Shown: positions 35,070 through 44,019 of the stretch, piece after piece
Position numbering within the stretch: the first letter of the stretch is position 1
Layout of the letters: each line of letters opens with the position of its first letter
From: Paraburkholderia dioscoreae
GTDB taxonomy: Bacteria > Pseudomonadota > Gammaproteobacteria > Burkholderiales > Burkholderiaceae
Length of the DNA: 64,000 nt
Reading direction: 5' to 3'
Assembly: GCF_902459535.1 (NCBI RefSeq)
Contig: NZ_LR699553.1
Span: forward strand, 124,001 to 188,000
Position numbers and translations under genes: made by a program
The notes under the pieces: generated by a model
Database searches by the model: none
What the model was told of the DNA's origin: nothing
What the model saw: only the letters and a program-made list of their open reading frames with translations

Positions 35070-36098
35070 ATGAACGACGACATCCTCGATCCACAGGACC
35101 GCGCGGACAGCGCTGTGCCTTTCGCCCGGCTCAAGCCGGAAATCGTGCTCGACGCGCTCGACGGCGTGCTCGGCACAGTCGGCGTGCGCACCGACGGCCG
35201 CATGCTGCCGCTCAACAGCTACGAGAACCGCGTGTACCAGGTCGGCGTGGAAGATGGTCCGCCGGTGGTCGCGAAGTTCTATCGACCCGAGCGCTGGAGC
35301 GACGCCGCGATTCTCGAAGAACATGCTTTCGTTGCCGATCTCGCTTCCCGCGAAATTCCAGCGGTGCCTGCGCTCACTTTCGAAGGCCGCACGCTGCATA
35401 GCTTCGACGGCTTTCGCTTCTCGATCTTCGAGCGTCGCGGCGGCCGCGCGCCGGATCTCGACCGGCCCGACACGCTGGAATGGCTCGGGCGTTTCATCGG
35501 CCGCATCCATGCGGTTGGTCAGACGCAGAATTACGTCGAACGTCCTACTCTGGATATTCATACCTTCGGCTACGAGCCGCGCGACTTCCTGCTCTCTCAC
35601 CGTTTTGTGCCGGACGACGTGCGCACCGCATGGGAAACCGTGGTCAATCTCGCGCTCGAAGGCGTGGAACGTGCGTACGAGCGGGCCGGCGATATCCGCA
35701 TGTTGCGAATGCATGGCGACTGTCATCCGAGCAACGTGTTGTGGACAGACGCAGGGCCGCATTTCGTCGACTTCGACGACAGCCGCATGGGACCGGCGGT
35801 GCAGGATTTGTGGCTGTTGCTGCCGGGCGAGCGCGTAGAAGCGTCACGCGCGCTGGCGGATCTGCTCGCCGGTTACGAAGACTTCTGCGACTTCGAGCCG
35901 CGCGAACTTTATCTGGTCGAAGCATTGCGCACGCTGCGGCTGATTCACTATCAGGCGTGGCTCGCGCGTCGCTGGGACGACCCGGCGTTTCCCGCAGCGT
36001 TTCCGTGGTTCAACACGCAGCGTTACTGGGAAGACCGCATCCTCGAATTACGCGAGCAGATCGGCGCGATGCAGGAAGGGCCGCTCTGGCCCGTTTGA
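35070..36098 (+). CDS. srkA: SrkA/RdoA-type stress-response kinase
   Basis: Ser/Thr kinase-like protein of 342 aa with an aminoglycoside-phosphotransferase fold. LPLNSYENRVYQV is the nucleotide loop, MHGDCHPSNVLW the catalytic loop, and FVDFDDSRMGPAVQDLWLLLPG the metal-binding segment; all match E. coli SrkA (YihE), which protects against stress-induced death. The ATG at 35070 was chosen over an upstream non-ATG extension on family length. Confidence 0.85.
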   Translation: MNDDILDPQDRADSAVPFARLKPEIVLDALDGVLGTVGVRTDGRMLPLNSYENRVYQVGVEDGPPVVAKFYRPERWSDAAILEEHAFVADLASREIPAVPALTFEGRTLHSFDGFRFSIFERRGGRAPDLDRPDTLEWLGRFIGRIHAVGQTQNYVERPTLDIHTFGYEPRDFLLSHRFVPDDVRTAWETVVNLALEGVERAYERAGDIRMLRMHGDCHPSNVLWTDAGPHFVDFDDSRMGPAVQDLWLLLPGERVEASRALADLLAGYEDFCDFEPRELYLVEALRTLRLIHYQAWLARRWDDPAFPAAFPWFNTQRYWEDRILELREQIGAMQEGPLWPV

Positions 36099-36106
36099 GC
36101 GCATCC

Positions 36107-36132
36107 CCGGCGAAGGCATGCGCTTTCGCCGG
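36107..36132. terminator. Hairpin between convergent srkA and DUF3857 genes
   Basis: CCGGCGAA (36107-36114) pairs with TTCGCCGG (36125-36132) around a 10-nt loop, placed between two convergent stops only 37 bp apart. There is no long U-tract, so efficiency is uncertain. Confidence 0.45.
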
Positions 36133-36135
36133 CGC

Positions 36136-38037
36136 TCACGGCGCCTGCGAAGCAACACTCGATGACTCCACTAGCGTCGATCTGACAATCACTTCCGCAC
36201 GCACGTCGCGCCCGATGGCTTCGATCGCGGGGCGCATCTGCTCGAAGTCGTCGGGTGTGCAGACGTCGCTATCGAAATGCGTGGCGCCGTCGCGCGTCAT
36301 CGTGACCACGTTGCTGTGCGGATCGAACGTGTACTGCGACTGGAAATCGACAAGGCGGTCCTGGGTCCGCTTCGCCTCCGGCATGTCGAGCACGCGAAAA
36401 TTGGCGGGCAACTCGATGCGCGCGCGTTCATGCAGCGCCTGGTTGCGACAGATGAACGGCTGCGTGCGCTGTCGCTCGCCAAGCCAGTAACGCGTATCCG
36501 CCTCGAAGCCGCCGGCCAGACTCGTCAGCGCCGGAATCGACGCCGCCGCGCCGGGCACCACGAGACTTTCCAGCGTGCCTTTCATCGTGATGGTGAGCGG
36601 GCCGTCGGCCACGGTGAGGTCATTCGTGGTGAGCGTAGCGGTGCCGCGCAGGTTGGCGCCGCGCAATTCCGCCTGAATCGAATCCTCGCGCTGTGCGGGT
36701 GTTTGCGTGCGTAACATGGCGCGCGTCTGTTCGGCGGAAGCGCCGGCCGCCTCCAGCCGATACGTGAAGCTTGCCGAGCCATCCGGTTCGACCTTGATCG
36801 ACAGGTCGGTGCTGCGCGTCAGGAGCGCGGTGGCGGGCGTGCGCGAGAGCATACCCTCGCCGACGAGCACGGTCGGCCGGTTCATGTCGGAGGGCGGCAG
36901 AAAACCGAATTCGACATTCGATGCGGTCGAATCGGCGTATTGCTGCAAATCCGGCAGCCACGTGATGATGTGATTGATGACGCCGTAACCCGGCACGCTC
37001 GGCAGCGTGTAGATCGTGCCGCTGCTGATCAAGGCCGGCTCGTTGCGCACGCCGGCCGCGTCGAGCAACGCGCCGTAAAGCGCGACGTGATCCTTGCAAT
37101 CGCCGTAGCGGTTCGCGAGGACTGCGCTCGCGCTGTGCGGCACCACCGCGCCGCGTCCGACGTTGATAGCCACGTAGCGCACATTGCGGCGTACCCAGTC
37201 GTACAGCGTTTTGGCTTTGTCGCGCGGCGTGTGGTCGCGCGCGGTGAGCTGTTGCGCGAGACGCGTGACGGCGGCATCGTGCGCGCTCGGGTCCGCTGCG
37301 GATTCCCGGTAGGTCGCGGCGAACGCGGCATAGTCCGGGAAGGTCGAGACCATCAGCCGGTCGCCATACGACACGTACGCAACCGAGCCGCGCTCCAGGC
37401 GGCTGAAATGCGCCTTGTCGTAGCGATATTCGTAGCGCGTGCGGCCGTCGCGCGTTATGGGCTGCGCGACGGTGAAGCCGCGCGCATCGGCATAAAGCGG
37501 CTTACCGGCGGGCAGATCGTAGATCAGGCAGAAGTTGTGCGTGGGCGCGAGATCGGGCGGCGTGAAGTCGCTGAATTCGCCCGGCACGATCGGCTGCTTC
37601 TGCGTCTTGCGATAGGTGAGATGCACGCGCGCGCCCGGCTCCACGGCGGGAAACACGATCACCTTTTCCTGAATGTCCTGAAACATCGGCGCGTCGAACG
37701 AGCGGGCTTCCTGGACGTCGCGGATCTGCTCGGGCTGCACGTCGTGACGTACGCCGTCGGCAGTGATCGTGTAGGCCTCGATGATCTGCACGTCCGCCAT
37801 GTTGCGGTTGAACCAGACATATTGCTGCGCGACCCGCGCGACGCCTGCTTCGTTGTTCACAAGCAGTGTCATCGAATCGAGCTTCGAATAGGAGCCGTCC
37901 GCGTTGACGGTGAAGGTCTGCGTCTCGCCTTCGTTGGTATAGGGATCGTCCAGTCTGGCCGCGACGCCCGCCCCCGCGCCGTGGATGCCGGCAAGCCAGC
38001 CGAAGGAGGCAAGACAGACCAGGGAAGAAAGGCGCAT
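36136..38037 (-). CDS. Secreted DUF3857/transglutaminase-like protein
   Basis: A 633-aa exported protein with a signal peptide (MRLSSLVCLASFGWLAGIHGAGA). Residues about 40-200 form a DUF3857 domain; a transglutaminase-like domain follows with Cys in NRYGDCKDHVALYGALLDAAG, His in YGVINHIITWL and Asp in PDLQQY. The C-terminal part is beta-rich. Enzyme activity has not been shown for most family members. The ATG at 38037 is chosen because the signal peptide begins there. It is divergent from the PepSY gene. Confidence 0.85.
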   Translation of the reverse strand: MRLSSLVCLASFGWLAGIHGAGAGVAARLDDPYTNEGETQTFTVNADGSYSKLDSMTLLVNNEAGVARVAQQYVWFNRNMADVQIIEAYTITADGVRHDVQPEQIRDVQEARSFDAPMFQDIQEKVIVFPAVEPGARVHLTYRKTQKQPIVPGEFSDFTPPDLAPTHNFCLIYDLPAGKPLYADARGFTVAQPITRDGRTRYEYRYDKAHFSRLERGSVAYVSYGDRLMVSTFPDYAAFAATYRESAADPSAHDAAVTRLAQQLTARDHTPRDKAKTLYDWVRRNVRYVAINVGRGAVVPHSASAVLANRYGDCKDHVALYGALLDAAGVRNEPALISSGTIYTLPSVPGYGVINHIITWLPDLQQYADSTASNVEFGFLPPSDMNRPTVLVGEGMLSRTPATALLTRSTDLSIKVEPDGSASFTYRLEAAGASAEQTRAMLRTQTPAQREDSIQAELRGANLRGTATLTTNDLTVADGPLTITMKGTLESLVVPGAAASIPALTSLAGGFEADTRYWLGERQRTQPFICRNQALHERARIELPANFRVLDMPEAKRTQDRLVDFQSQYTFDPHSNVVTMTRDGATHFDSDVCTPDDFEQMRPAIEAIGRDVRAEVIVRSTLVESSSVASQAP

Positions 38038-38398
38038 GGCAGGCTGGTGTCCGAACTGAACGTTGGCGGGATCGCCAGCTAGAGTCGGGGCGCGCCGCGC
38101 CGATGTCAAGCGGATGCCGCGCGTTGTGATTGAGTAAATCGCTTAATTATGTAATGATATCCATTCTCAATTGAAAGGCGTCGCCAGCTTTCTGTCACAT
38201 TCTCCTCCTCTGTGACCGCCAGCCAGCCTCTCAGCCGGACGGCCCGGACCGCAAGCCGGGTTGTCCGGCACTCCCTTTTCGATACTTCCCTCGACCACTG
38301 CCGGGTGAGCATGCGCTTTGTCGCCGCGTGACGGCGATGGATCGACTTGCTGCGCCTGGAGCCCGGATTTGAATGCGCCTGACTCGATCGACATCGAC
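38038..38398. other. Divergent intergenic region with Fur box
   Basis: A 361-bp gap between the DUF3857 gene (leftward) and the PepSY gene (rightward). Its AT-rich core at 38125-38175 contains the Fur-box match. Small open frames on the minus strand here are not supported. Confidence 0.4.
38151..38169. promoter_or_regulatory. Candidate Fur box
   Basis: GTAATGATATCCATTCTCA matches the 19-bp Fur consensus GATAATGATAATCATTATC closely: 14 of 17 inner positions agree. It lies about 230 bp upstream of the PepSY-associated membrane protein and about 115 bp upstream of the DUF3857 gene on the other strand. Confidence 0.6.
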
Positions 38399-39115
38399 AT
38401 GAAACCCGCCGCCGGTCACGGCACGCAATACACGGCTCACACGCCGGAACGCGGCCAAAATCTGATGGACGACGCCGAACAGGCGGCGCGGCGTCAGCGC
38501 TCGCGGCGCGCGAATTTCATCAAGTGGCTGCGCAAGGTGCACGGCTGGGTCGGCCTGTGGGGCGCGGTGCTGGGCTTGCTGTTCGGTGTGACCGGGTTTC
38601 TGCTGAACCACCGCGGCGGCCCGCTGAAGGTCTCGTCGGGCGAGCCGCAAGTCGAGCAAATGCAGATTCCCGTTCCGCAACAGCCGCTGCGTTCGCCGAT
38701 GGAGATGGCGAAGTGGCTCAAAGCCGAGTTGAAAATAGACGGCAAGCCGGGCAGGACGAAGCGCGAGCCGGCACATCCGGTGGCGTGGGGCGATCGCAGC
38801 ACGATGCAGCCGGAATTCTGGCAGGTCGGCATCATGGGACCGTCGCAGAGCGTGCAGGCCGAATACTGGGTGGGCAACGGCTTCGTCGCGGTGAAACGCA
38901 CGCAGAACTCGTTTCTTTCGACGATGAACAACCTGCACAAAGGCGTGGGACTGAGCGTCGGCTGGGTGTTGCTGATCGATACGATCGCCGGCAGCATGAT
39001 TCTGCTTTCGCTGACCGGCGTTCTGCTGTGGACCGAGTTGAACAGGCGCCGCGTGGTGGGCGTCGTGCTGGTGGGCGGGTCGGTGATCGCTGCCGTGGTT
39101 TGCGGCTTGATGTGA
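38399..39115 (+). CDS. PepSY-associated transmembrane protein
   Basis: A 238-aa membrane protein. The cytoplasmic start leads to a first helix in RKVHGWVGLWGAVLGLLFGVTGFLLNH, a periplasmic PepSY-like region follows, and further helices are at about residues 185-235 (VGWVLLIDTIAGSMILLSLTGVLLW). Such proteins are commonly linked to TonB-dependent siderophore receptors and iron reduction or release, in keeping with the upstream Fur box. The start is uncertain: ATG at 38399 or at 38465, neither with a strong RBS. Confidence 0.75.
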   Translation: MKPAAGHGTQYTAHTPERGQNLMDDAEQAARRQRSRRANFIKWLRKVHGWVGLWGAVLGLLFGVTGFLLNHRGGPLKVSSGEPQVEQMQIPVPQQPLRSPMEMAKWLKAELKIDGKPGRTKREPAHPVAWGDRSTMQPEFWQVGIMGPSQSVQAEYWVGNGFVAVKRTQNSFLSTMNNLHKGVGLSVGWVLLIDTIAGSMILLSLTGVLLWTELNRRRVVGVVLVGGSVIAAVVCGLM

Positions 39116-39208
39116 GCGGATTGTTGCGCCGCGCTGAGTTGCTCTGACTCTGCGGTGCTCTGCGTCGCGGCGGCTGAGAACAGCGCGCCGCGCGCAGGCA
39201 GATTTCCG

Positions 39209-40231
39209 TTAAACGCTACACGCCGTTCCGCCCGAAGCGGCAATTTCCCGCGCAGCCTTGGCGCCTTCGACCTGAAGCAAGGTCGGCAGGGACACACCGT
39301 TCTTGGCCGCCGTCACTTCGGCAAGAATCGAAACCGCGATCTCCGGCGGCGTTCTGCTGCCGATATAAATGCCGACCGGTCCGTGCAGGCGGCCCAACTC
39401 CGTATCGTTCAGATCGAACTCCTTGAGGCGCTCGCGCCGCGCCTGATTGTTTCGTCGCGAACCCAACGCGCCGACGTAAAACGCGGGCGTTTTCAACGCT
39501 TCCATCAGCGCGAGATCGTCGAGCTTCGGGTCGTGCGTCAGGGCGATCACCGCGCAGCGCTCGTCGAGCTTCATCTCGATCACCGTGTCGTCGGGCATGG
39601 TGCGCACGATCTTCGTGCCGGGAATGTTCCACTCCTCGGTGTATTCCTCGCGCGGATCGCACACAGTGACCTGATAGTCGAGCCCAACCGCGATATGGCA
39701 CAGATAGCGCGACAACTGCCCCGCGCCGATCACCAGCATGCGGTAGCGCGGGCCGTGAATCGTCAGCAGACGAGCGCCGTCGAAATGCACGCCGTCCGTT
39801 GCCTGCGCGCTTTCCAGCCGCGCCGCGCCGGTTGCCATATTCACTTCGCGGGCCACGAGGCGCCCGTTCTCCACCGCGCCGCACAGGTCGGCGATGCCGC
39901 TGTGCAGCGTCAGCGGTTCCAGCACCAGCTGGATCGTGCCGCCGCACGGCAGGCCGAAGCGATGCGCTTCTTCCGCGGTGATGCCGTATTTGACCGCTTC
40001 GGGCAGCGTCTGCTCGATACCCCGTTGCCGCACGCGGTCGATCAGATCGTCTTCGATGCAGCCGCCCGACACCGAGCCCACCACGAGCCCATCGTCGCGC
40101 ACTGCGAGCATTGCGCCCTCGGGACGCGGCGACGAGCCCCATGTCTTCACCACCGTTACCAGTAGCGCGCGATGTCCCTCTTCCAGCCAACGTGCGCTGG
40201 ACTTCAGGACTTCGAGATCCACGCTGTCCAT
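39209..40231 (-). CDS. XdhC-family maturation protein (CoxF/CoxI-like)
   Basis: A 340-aa XdhC family protein. The N-terminal XdhC/CoxI domain has the typical WGSSPRPEGAMLAV and VGSVSGGCIEDDL; the C-terminal Rossmann domain has VIGAGQLSRYL. The family loads or sulfurates the molybdenum cofactor of the cognate hydroxylase. It is the last gene of the cox-type operon, overlapping coxG by 28 bp. Confidence 0.88.
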   Translation of the reverse strand: MDSVDLEVLKSSARWLEEGHRALLVTVVKTWGSSPRPEGAMLAVRDDGLVVGSVSGGCIEDDLIDRVRQRGIEQTLPEAVKYGITAEEAHRFGLPCGGTIQLVLEPLTLHSGIADLCGAVENGRLVAREVNMATGAARLESAQATDGVHFDGARLLTIHGPRYRMLVIGAGQLSRYLCHIAVGLDYQVTVCDPREEYTEEWNIPGTKIVRTMPDDTVIEMKLDERCAVIALTHDPKLDDLALMEALKTPAFYVGALGSRRNNQARRERLKEFDLNDTELGRLHGPVGIYIGSRTPPEIAVSILAEVTAAKNGVSLPTLLQVEGAKAAREIAASGGTACSV

Positions 40232-40812
40232 GATTTCTTCCTTTTCGTTGCGTCGCCGCCGGATTCACCGTCCGCAGCGTCAGTCGATGCTGTATTGTGC
40301 GGCACCGTTTGATCGGCTGCATTTTCCTTGGCGTCCGGGGCCGCCGCGCCATCACCGTTACCGTCACCCGAGCCGCCCAGCCGGGCGCCGAAGCGCTTGA
40401 AGAATTCGCCTGCGATTTTACGCGCCGCGCCGTCAACGAGCCGCGAGCCGATCTGCGCGAGCTTGCCGCCGACCTGCGCATGCGCCGTATAGCTGAGCTT
40501 CGTGGCGGCCTCGCCATCGGCTTCGAGCGAAACGTGCGCGTTGCCCTTGGCGAACCCTGCCGCGCCGCCCTGGCCTTCGAACACGATGCTGTACGAGTTG
40601 GGCGCCTCGATGTCGATGAGTTGCATGCGTCCCTTGAAACGCGCCTTGACCGGGCCGACCGCGGCGCTCAGTGCCACCAGATAGGCGTTCTCGCCGTCCG
40701 GATCGATGCTTTCGCAGCCGGGAATGCAGGCGCGCAGCATTTCCGTGTCGTTCAGCGCGTCCCACGCGGTTTGCTGCGAAACGGGTAGCACATGGGTTTC
40801 GGTCAATTCCAT
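40204..40812 (-). CDS. coxG: CoxG-type SRPBCC protein
   Basis: A 202-aa SRPBCC-fold protein (domain about 1-150, MELTETHVLPVSQQTAWDALNDTEMLRACIPGCE) of the carbon-monoxide dehydrogenase subunit G family. CoxG is thought to help dock the enzyme at the membrane. The C-terminal 50 residues are a charged low-complexity tail. It overlaps the VWA gene by 10 bp and the xdhC gene by 28 bp. Confidence 0.88.
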   Translation of the reverse strand: MELTETHVLPVSQQTAWDALNDTEMLRACIPGCESIDPDGENAYLVALSAAVGPVKARFKGRMQLIDIEAPNSYSIVFEGQGGAAGFAKGNAHVSLEADGEAATKLSYTAHAQVGGKLAQIGSRLVDGAARKIAGEFFKRFGARLGGSGDGNGDGAAAPDAKENAADQTVPHNTASTDAADGESGGDATKRKKSWTAWISKS

Positions 40813-42182
40813 GAAGTCGCTCCTACGGCCCTCGCGCCGACGCTGCGAAGAGGCGCGCGCGTGAGTTGCGCGAGGTCGCGGCCGAACGCCGTCAGGCTGT
40901 CCAGATTATGAACCGGCCGATGCGCATCGACATACGGCAGGATGGCCTGCACGCCGCGCGCCTTCGGAGAAAAACCGCTGAAACGCAGCAGCGGATTGAG
41001 CCACACGATACGGTGAGCGAAGCGGTGCAGACGAGCCATCTCGGCGTCGAGCACGTCGATCGCTTCGTGATCGAGGCCATCAGTGACGAGCAGCACCGTG
41101 GCACGTCCGGTGAGCACCCGCCGTGCCCAGCGGCGGTTGAATTCGGCGAGCGCCGCGCCGATCCGCGTGCCGCCGGACCAGTCGACCACCTGCTCGGTGA
41201 GCGTCGCAATCGCCACGTCGGGATCGCGCTCGCGCAGCGCGCGTGTCGCGTTGGTGAGGCGCGTGCCGAACAGAAACACCTGCAGGCGTTCGCGCGACTG
41301 CAGCAGCGCATGGCAGAAATACAGCACCGCGCGCGAATAGCTGCTCATCGAGCCGGAAATGTCGAGCAGCAGCACGAGCGGCGGTTTGCGTTCGACCACC
41401 GCGCGATACTTCCACACTGTCCAGTCGCCGCCCGCACGCACGGCGTGGCGGGCACTCGCGCGCAGGTCCGCATGCGTGCCGTGGGAAGCGGCTTTCAGGC
41501 GGCGCGTCGGCTCGGTTGCGAGCGGCAGACGCTGGCCGCGAATCAGATGACGCAAGGTGCGCCACTCATCGGCGGAAAGGGTATCGAAATCGCGATGACG
41601 CAGGCGTTCTTCCGCGCTGAAGGTGACGTGCGCATGCAGTTCGTGCTGCTCGGTTTCCTGCGGCGCCCTGTTATGCGCTGACCGCGGCGCGCGCACGGCC
41701 AGCGCGTCGGCGAGACGGTTGTTGCGTTTGGGCGGCGGCAGGCCGTCGCGAACCTTCGGTAGAAGCAGCGCGCGCAGCTTGCCTTCCCAATTGGGATCGC
41801 GCCAGAACAGGTCGAATGCGGCGTTGAACAGATCGCGCTCGTTGGGCGCTGAAACCAGCGACGCCGCGAGCGCGGCGCGCACGTCGTCGCGGCGGCCCAG
41901 ATCGATCCAGTGCAGCGCGGCGAGCGCATCGACGGCTTGCGCGGGCGACATCGGCAAGCCGGCGCCGCGCAGCAGGCGGACAAAATGGATCACGTTGCGG
42001 GCGAGCGTTGGCGTGCCGTCGAGCGAGGTGGCTGCGGTTTTGCCCGATGAGGACGACGCCACGACTCGTTGGCCAGGCTGACCAATGTGTGAGCGGTCGC
42101 CAGGAGTGTCGCTATTGCCGGCGTCGAGCCGTGAGCTCTGGCCCGAGGCGCCGTCGTTGCCGGCGTGAATGGAGTTCGTCAT
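40803..42182 (-). CDS. coxE: VWA-domain protein, CoxE-like
   Basis: A 459-aa protein. Residues 1-60 are low-complexity; the rest matches CoxE, with a C-terminal von Willebrand A domain whose MIDAS begins DISGSMSSYS at Asp274. With the MoxR ATPase next door it probably forms the chaperone pair that assembles the metal-sulfur active site, as described for CoxD/CoxE in carboxydotrophs. The ATG at 42182 gives 5 bp spacing to the upstream gene. Confidence 0.85.
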   Translation of the reverse strand: MTNSIHAGNDGASGQSSRLDAGNSDTPGDRSHIGQPGQRVVASSSSGKTAATSLDGTPTLARNVIHFVRLLRGAGLPMSPAQAVDALAALHWIDLGRRDDVRAALAASLVSAPNERDLFNAAFDLFWRDPNWEGKLRALLLPKVRDGLPPPKRNNRLADALAVRAPRSAHNRAPQETEQHELHAHVTFSAEERLRHRDFDTLSADEWRTLRHLIRGQRLPLATEPTRRLKAASHGTHADLRASARHAVRAGGDWTVWKYRAVVERKPPLVLLLDISGSMSSYSRAVLYFCHALLQSRERLQVFLFGTRLTNATRALRERDPDVAIATLTEQVVDWSGGTRIGAALAEFNRRWARRVLTGRATVLLVTDGLDHEAIDVLDAEMARLHRFAHRIVWLNPLLRFSGFSPKARGVQAILPYVDAHRPVHNLDSLTAFGRDLAQLTRAPLRSVGARAVGATSWN

Positions 42183-42187
42183 GCTGG

Positions 42188-43075
42188 CTATCCAGGCGCC
42201 GCAAGACAGTGCGCGATCTGCGCGGCGTCGACACGCGCCAGATCGTCCTGATATTTGAGCAGCACGCCGAGCGTGTTGTGCACGGATTGCGGGTCGAGCT
42301 CCGTCACCGACAAGGCTTCCAGCGCGCGGCACCAGTCGATCGTTTCGGCAATGCCGGGCGCCTTGAACAGATCCATGCCGCGCAGCCGGTGGACGAAATC
42401 CACCGCGCGCCGCTGCAATTCCGCCGACGTTTGCGGCGCGCGAGCGGCAACGATCTCCAGCTCGCGATCACGTTCCGGATAGCCAATCCATTGATACAGG
42501 CAACGGCGCTTCAACGCGTCGTGCACTTCGCGCGTGCGGTTCGAAGTCATCACGACGAGCGGCGGTTGCTCCGCGCGGACCGTGCCATATTCGGGAATCG
42601 ATACCTGGAAGTCCGAAAGCAGTTCCAGCAGAAAGGCTTCGAACGGTTCGTCGGCGCGATCTATCTCGTCGATCAGCAACACGCGCCGTGCGCCGGGATG
42701 ATTTTCATCCGGCATCAGCGCTTGCAGCAGCGGGCGCTTCAGCAGGAATTCGCCGCGATACAAGGTGTCGTTGTCGGGATGCTCGCCGGCGGCTTCGGCA
42801 AGACGCAGCGCCATGATCTGGCGCGGATAGTCCCATTCGTAGAGCGCGCTCGCCGTGTCGAGGCCTTCGTAACATTGCAGCCGCAACATCGAGGTGCCGA
42901 GCATGCCCGCCGCTGCCTTGGCCAGCTCGGTCTTGCCGACACCCGGCTCGCCTTCGACGAACAGCGGCCGTTCCATGCGCAGCGCGAGATAGAGTGCGGT
43001 TGCCAGCTCACGGCTAGCGAAATAGCGCTGGGCGGCGAGTTGGGCGAGGGTGTCGTCGATTGAAGCGGGCTGCAT
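42188..43075 (-). CDS. coxD: MoxR-family AAA+ ATPase, CoxD-like
   Basis: A 295-aa ATPase with Walker A GEPGVGKT (42-49), Walker B VLLIDEIDRAD and sensor VVMTSNRTREVHDALKRRC. The family remodels metalloenzymes together with VWA partners; CoxD is needed for the sulfurated Mo-Cu centre of CO dehydrogenase. The ATG at 43075 was chosen over one 7 codons upstream for family length and the AGGA just before it. Confidence 0.88.
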   Translation of the reverse strand: MQPASIDDTLAQLAAQRYFASRELATALYLALRMERPLFVEGEPGVGKTELAKAAAGMLGTSMLRLQCYEGLDTASALYEWDYPRQIMALRLAEAAGEHPDNDTLYRGEFLLKRPLLQALMPDENHPGARRVLLIDEIDRADEPFEAFLLELLSDFQVSIPEYGTVRAEQPPLVVMTSNRTREVHDALKRRCLYQWIGYPERDRELEIVAARAPQTSAELQRRAVDFVHRLRGMDLFKAPGIAETIDWCRALEALSVTELDPQSVHNTLGVLLKYQDDLARVDAAQIAHCLAAPG

Positions 43076-43199
43076 GGTGGTCCTGAATCTGCGCAATGAA
43101 GCGAAGCCAATGAGGCGACGCGTCAGTGGCGCCCGTGAGCGAATGCGGCTGAAGTGCCCGCGCGAGCACGGGCACTTCAGCCGCGAACAGCGGGGAAAG

Positions 43200-43997
43200 C
43201 TAAGCGTTCGCCTTCGTCACCGCGCGCGCGGCCAGTACCGGAATCAGATGCGCGCGATATTCGGCGCTCGCGTGCATGTCGGTGTTCAGGTCGGCGGCCG
43301 ACACCGTCACCGCGCGTGCGGCTTCGGGCGTGAAGTTCGCCGACAACGCGCTTTCCAGTTCCGGCACACGAAACACCGACGCCGCCGCGCCCGTCACCGC
43401 GACGCGCACGCCACTCGCAAACTTCGCGACGAACACGCCGACCAACGCGAAGTGCGAAGCGGGATTGCGGAATTTCTCGTACGCCGCGCGCTCGGGCACC
43501 GGAAACTCCACGGCGACGATCAACTCGTCGGGCGCCAACGCCGTCTCATACATGCCGACGAAGAAGTCGCTCGACGTAATGCGCCGCCGGTCGGTCACGA
43601 TAGTCGCGTCCAGCGCCATCGCCGCGGCCGGATAACAGGCGGCCGGGTCGTTGTTGGCAAGCGAGCCGCCGATCGTGCCGAGCGCGCGCACCTGGCGATC
43701 GCCGATATGCGCGGCGAGATCCGCGAGCGCTGGCGATACGCGCCGCAGTTCCGCGTGATCCGCGACGTCCGCATGACACACGGCGGCGCCAATCGTCACC
43801 GTTTTTCCGTCGACGGTGATCGACTTGAGCGCGGGAATGCGCGTTACGTCGATCAGTTGCGACGGCTGCGCGAGACGCAGCCGCATGGTGGGCAGCAGGC
43901 TTTGGCCGCCCGCCAGAAACTTCGCGTCGCTGTCGGTGGTGAGAAGGGCGGCGGCCGCTTTGGGATCCGTCGCGCGTTGATACTCGAATGAATACAT
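43200..43997 (-). CDS. coxM: Molybdenum hydroxylase FAD subunit (CoxM-like)
   Basis: Medium, FAD-binding subunit of 265 aa. The FAD motifs are AGGQSLLPTMRLRL near residues 29-42 and TIGGSLANNDPA in the middle. It moves electrons from the [2Fe-2S] subunit to the acceptor. It follows the large subunit by 22 bp; 124 bp separate it from the MoxR gene. Confidence 0.9.
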   Translation of the reverse strand: MYSFEYQRATDPKAAAALLTTDSDAKFLAGGQSLLPTMRLRLAQPSQLIDVTRIPALKSITVDGKTVTIGAAVCHADVADHAELRRVSPALADLAAHIGDRQVRALGTIGGSLANNDPAACYPAAAMALDATIVTDRRRITSSDFFVGMYETALAPDELIVAVEFPVPERAAYEKFRNPASHFALVGVFVAKFASGVRVAVTGAAASVFRVPELESALSANFTPEAARAVTVSAADLNTDMHASAEYRAHLIPVLAARAVTKANA

Positions 43998-44019
43998 GTC
44001 GAATGCTCCGCTCAGGATC

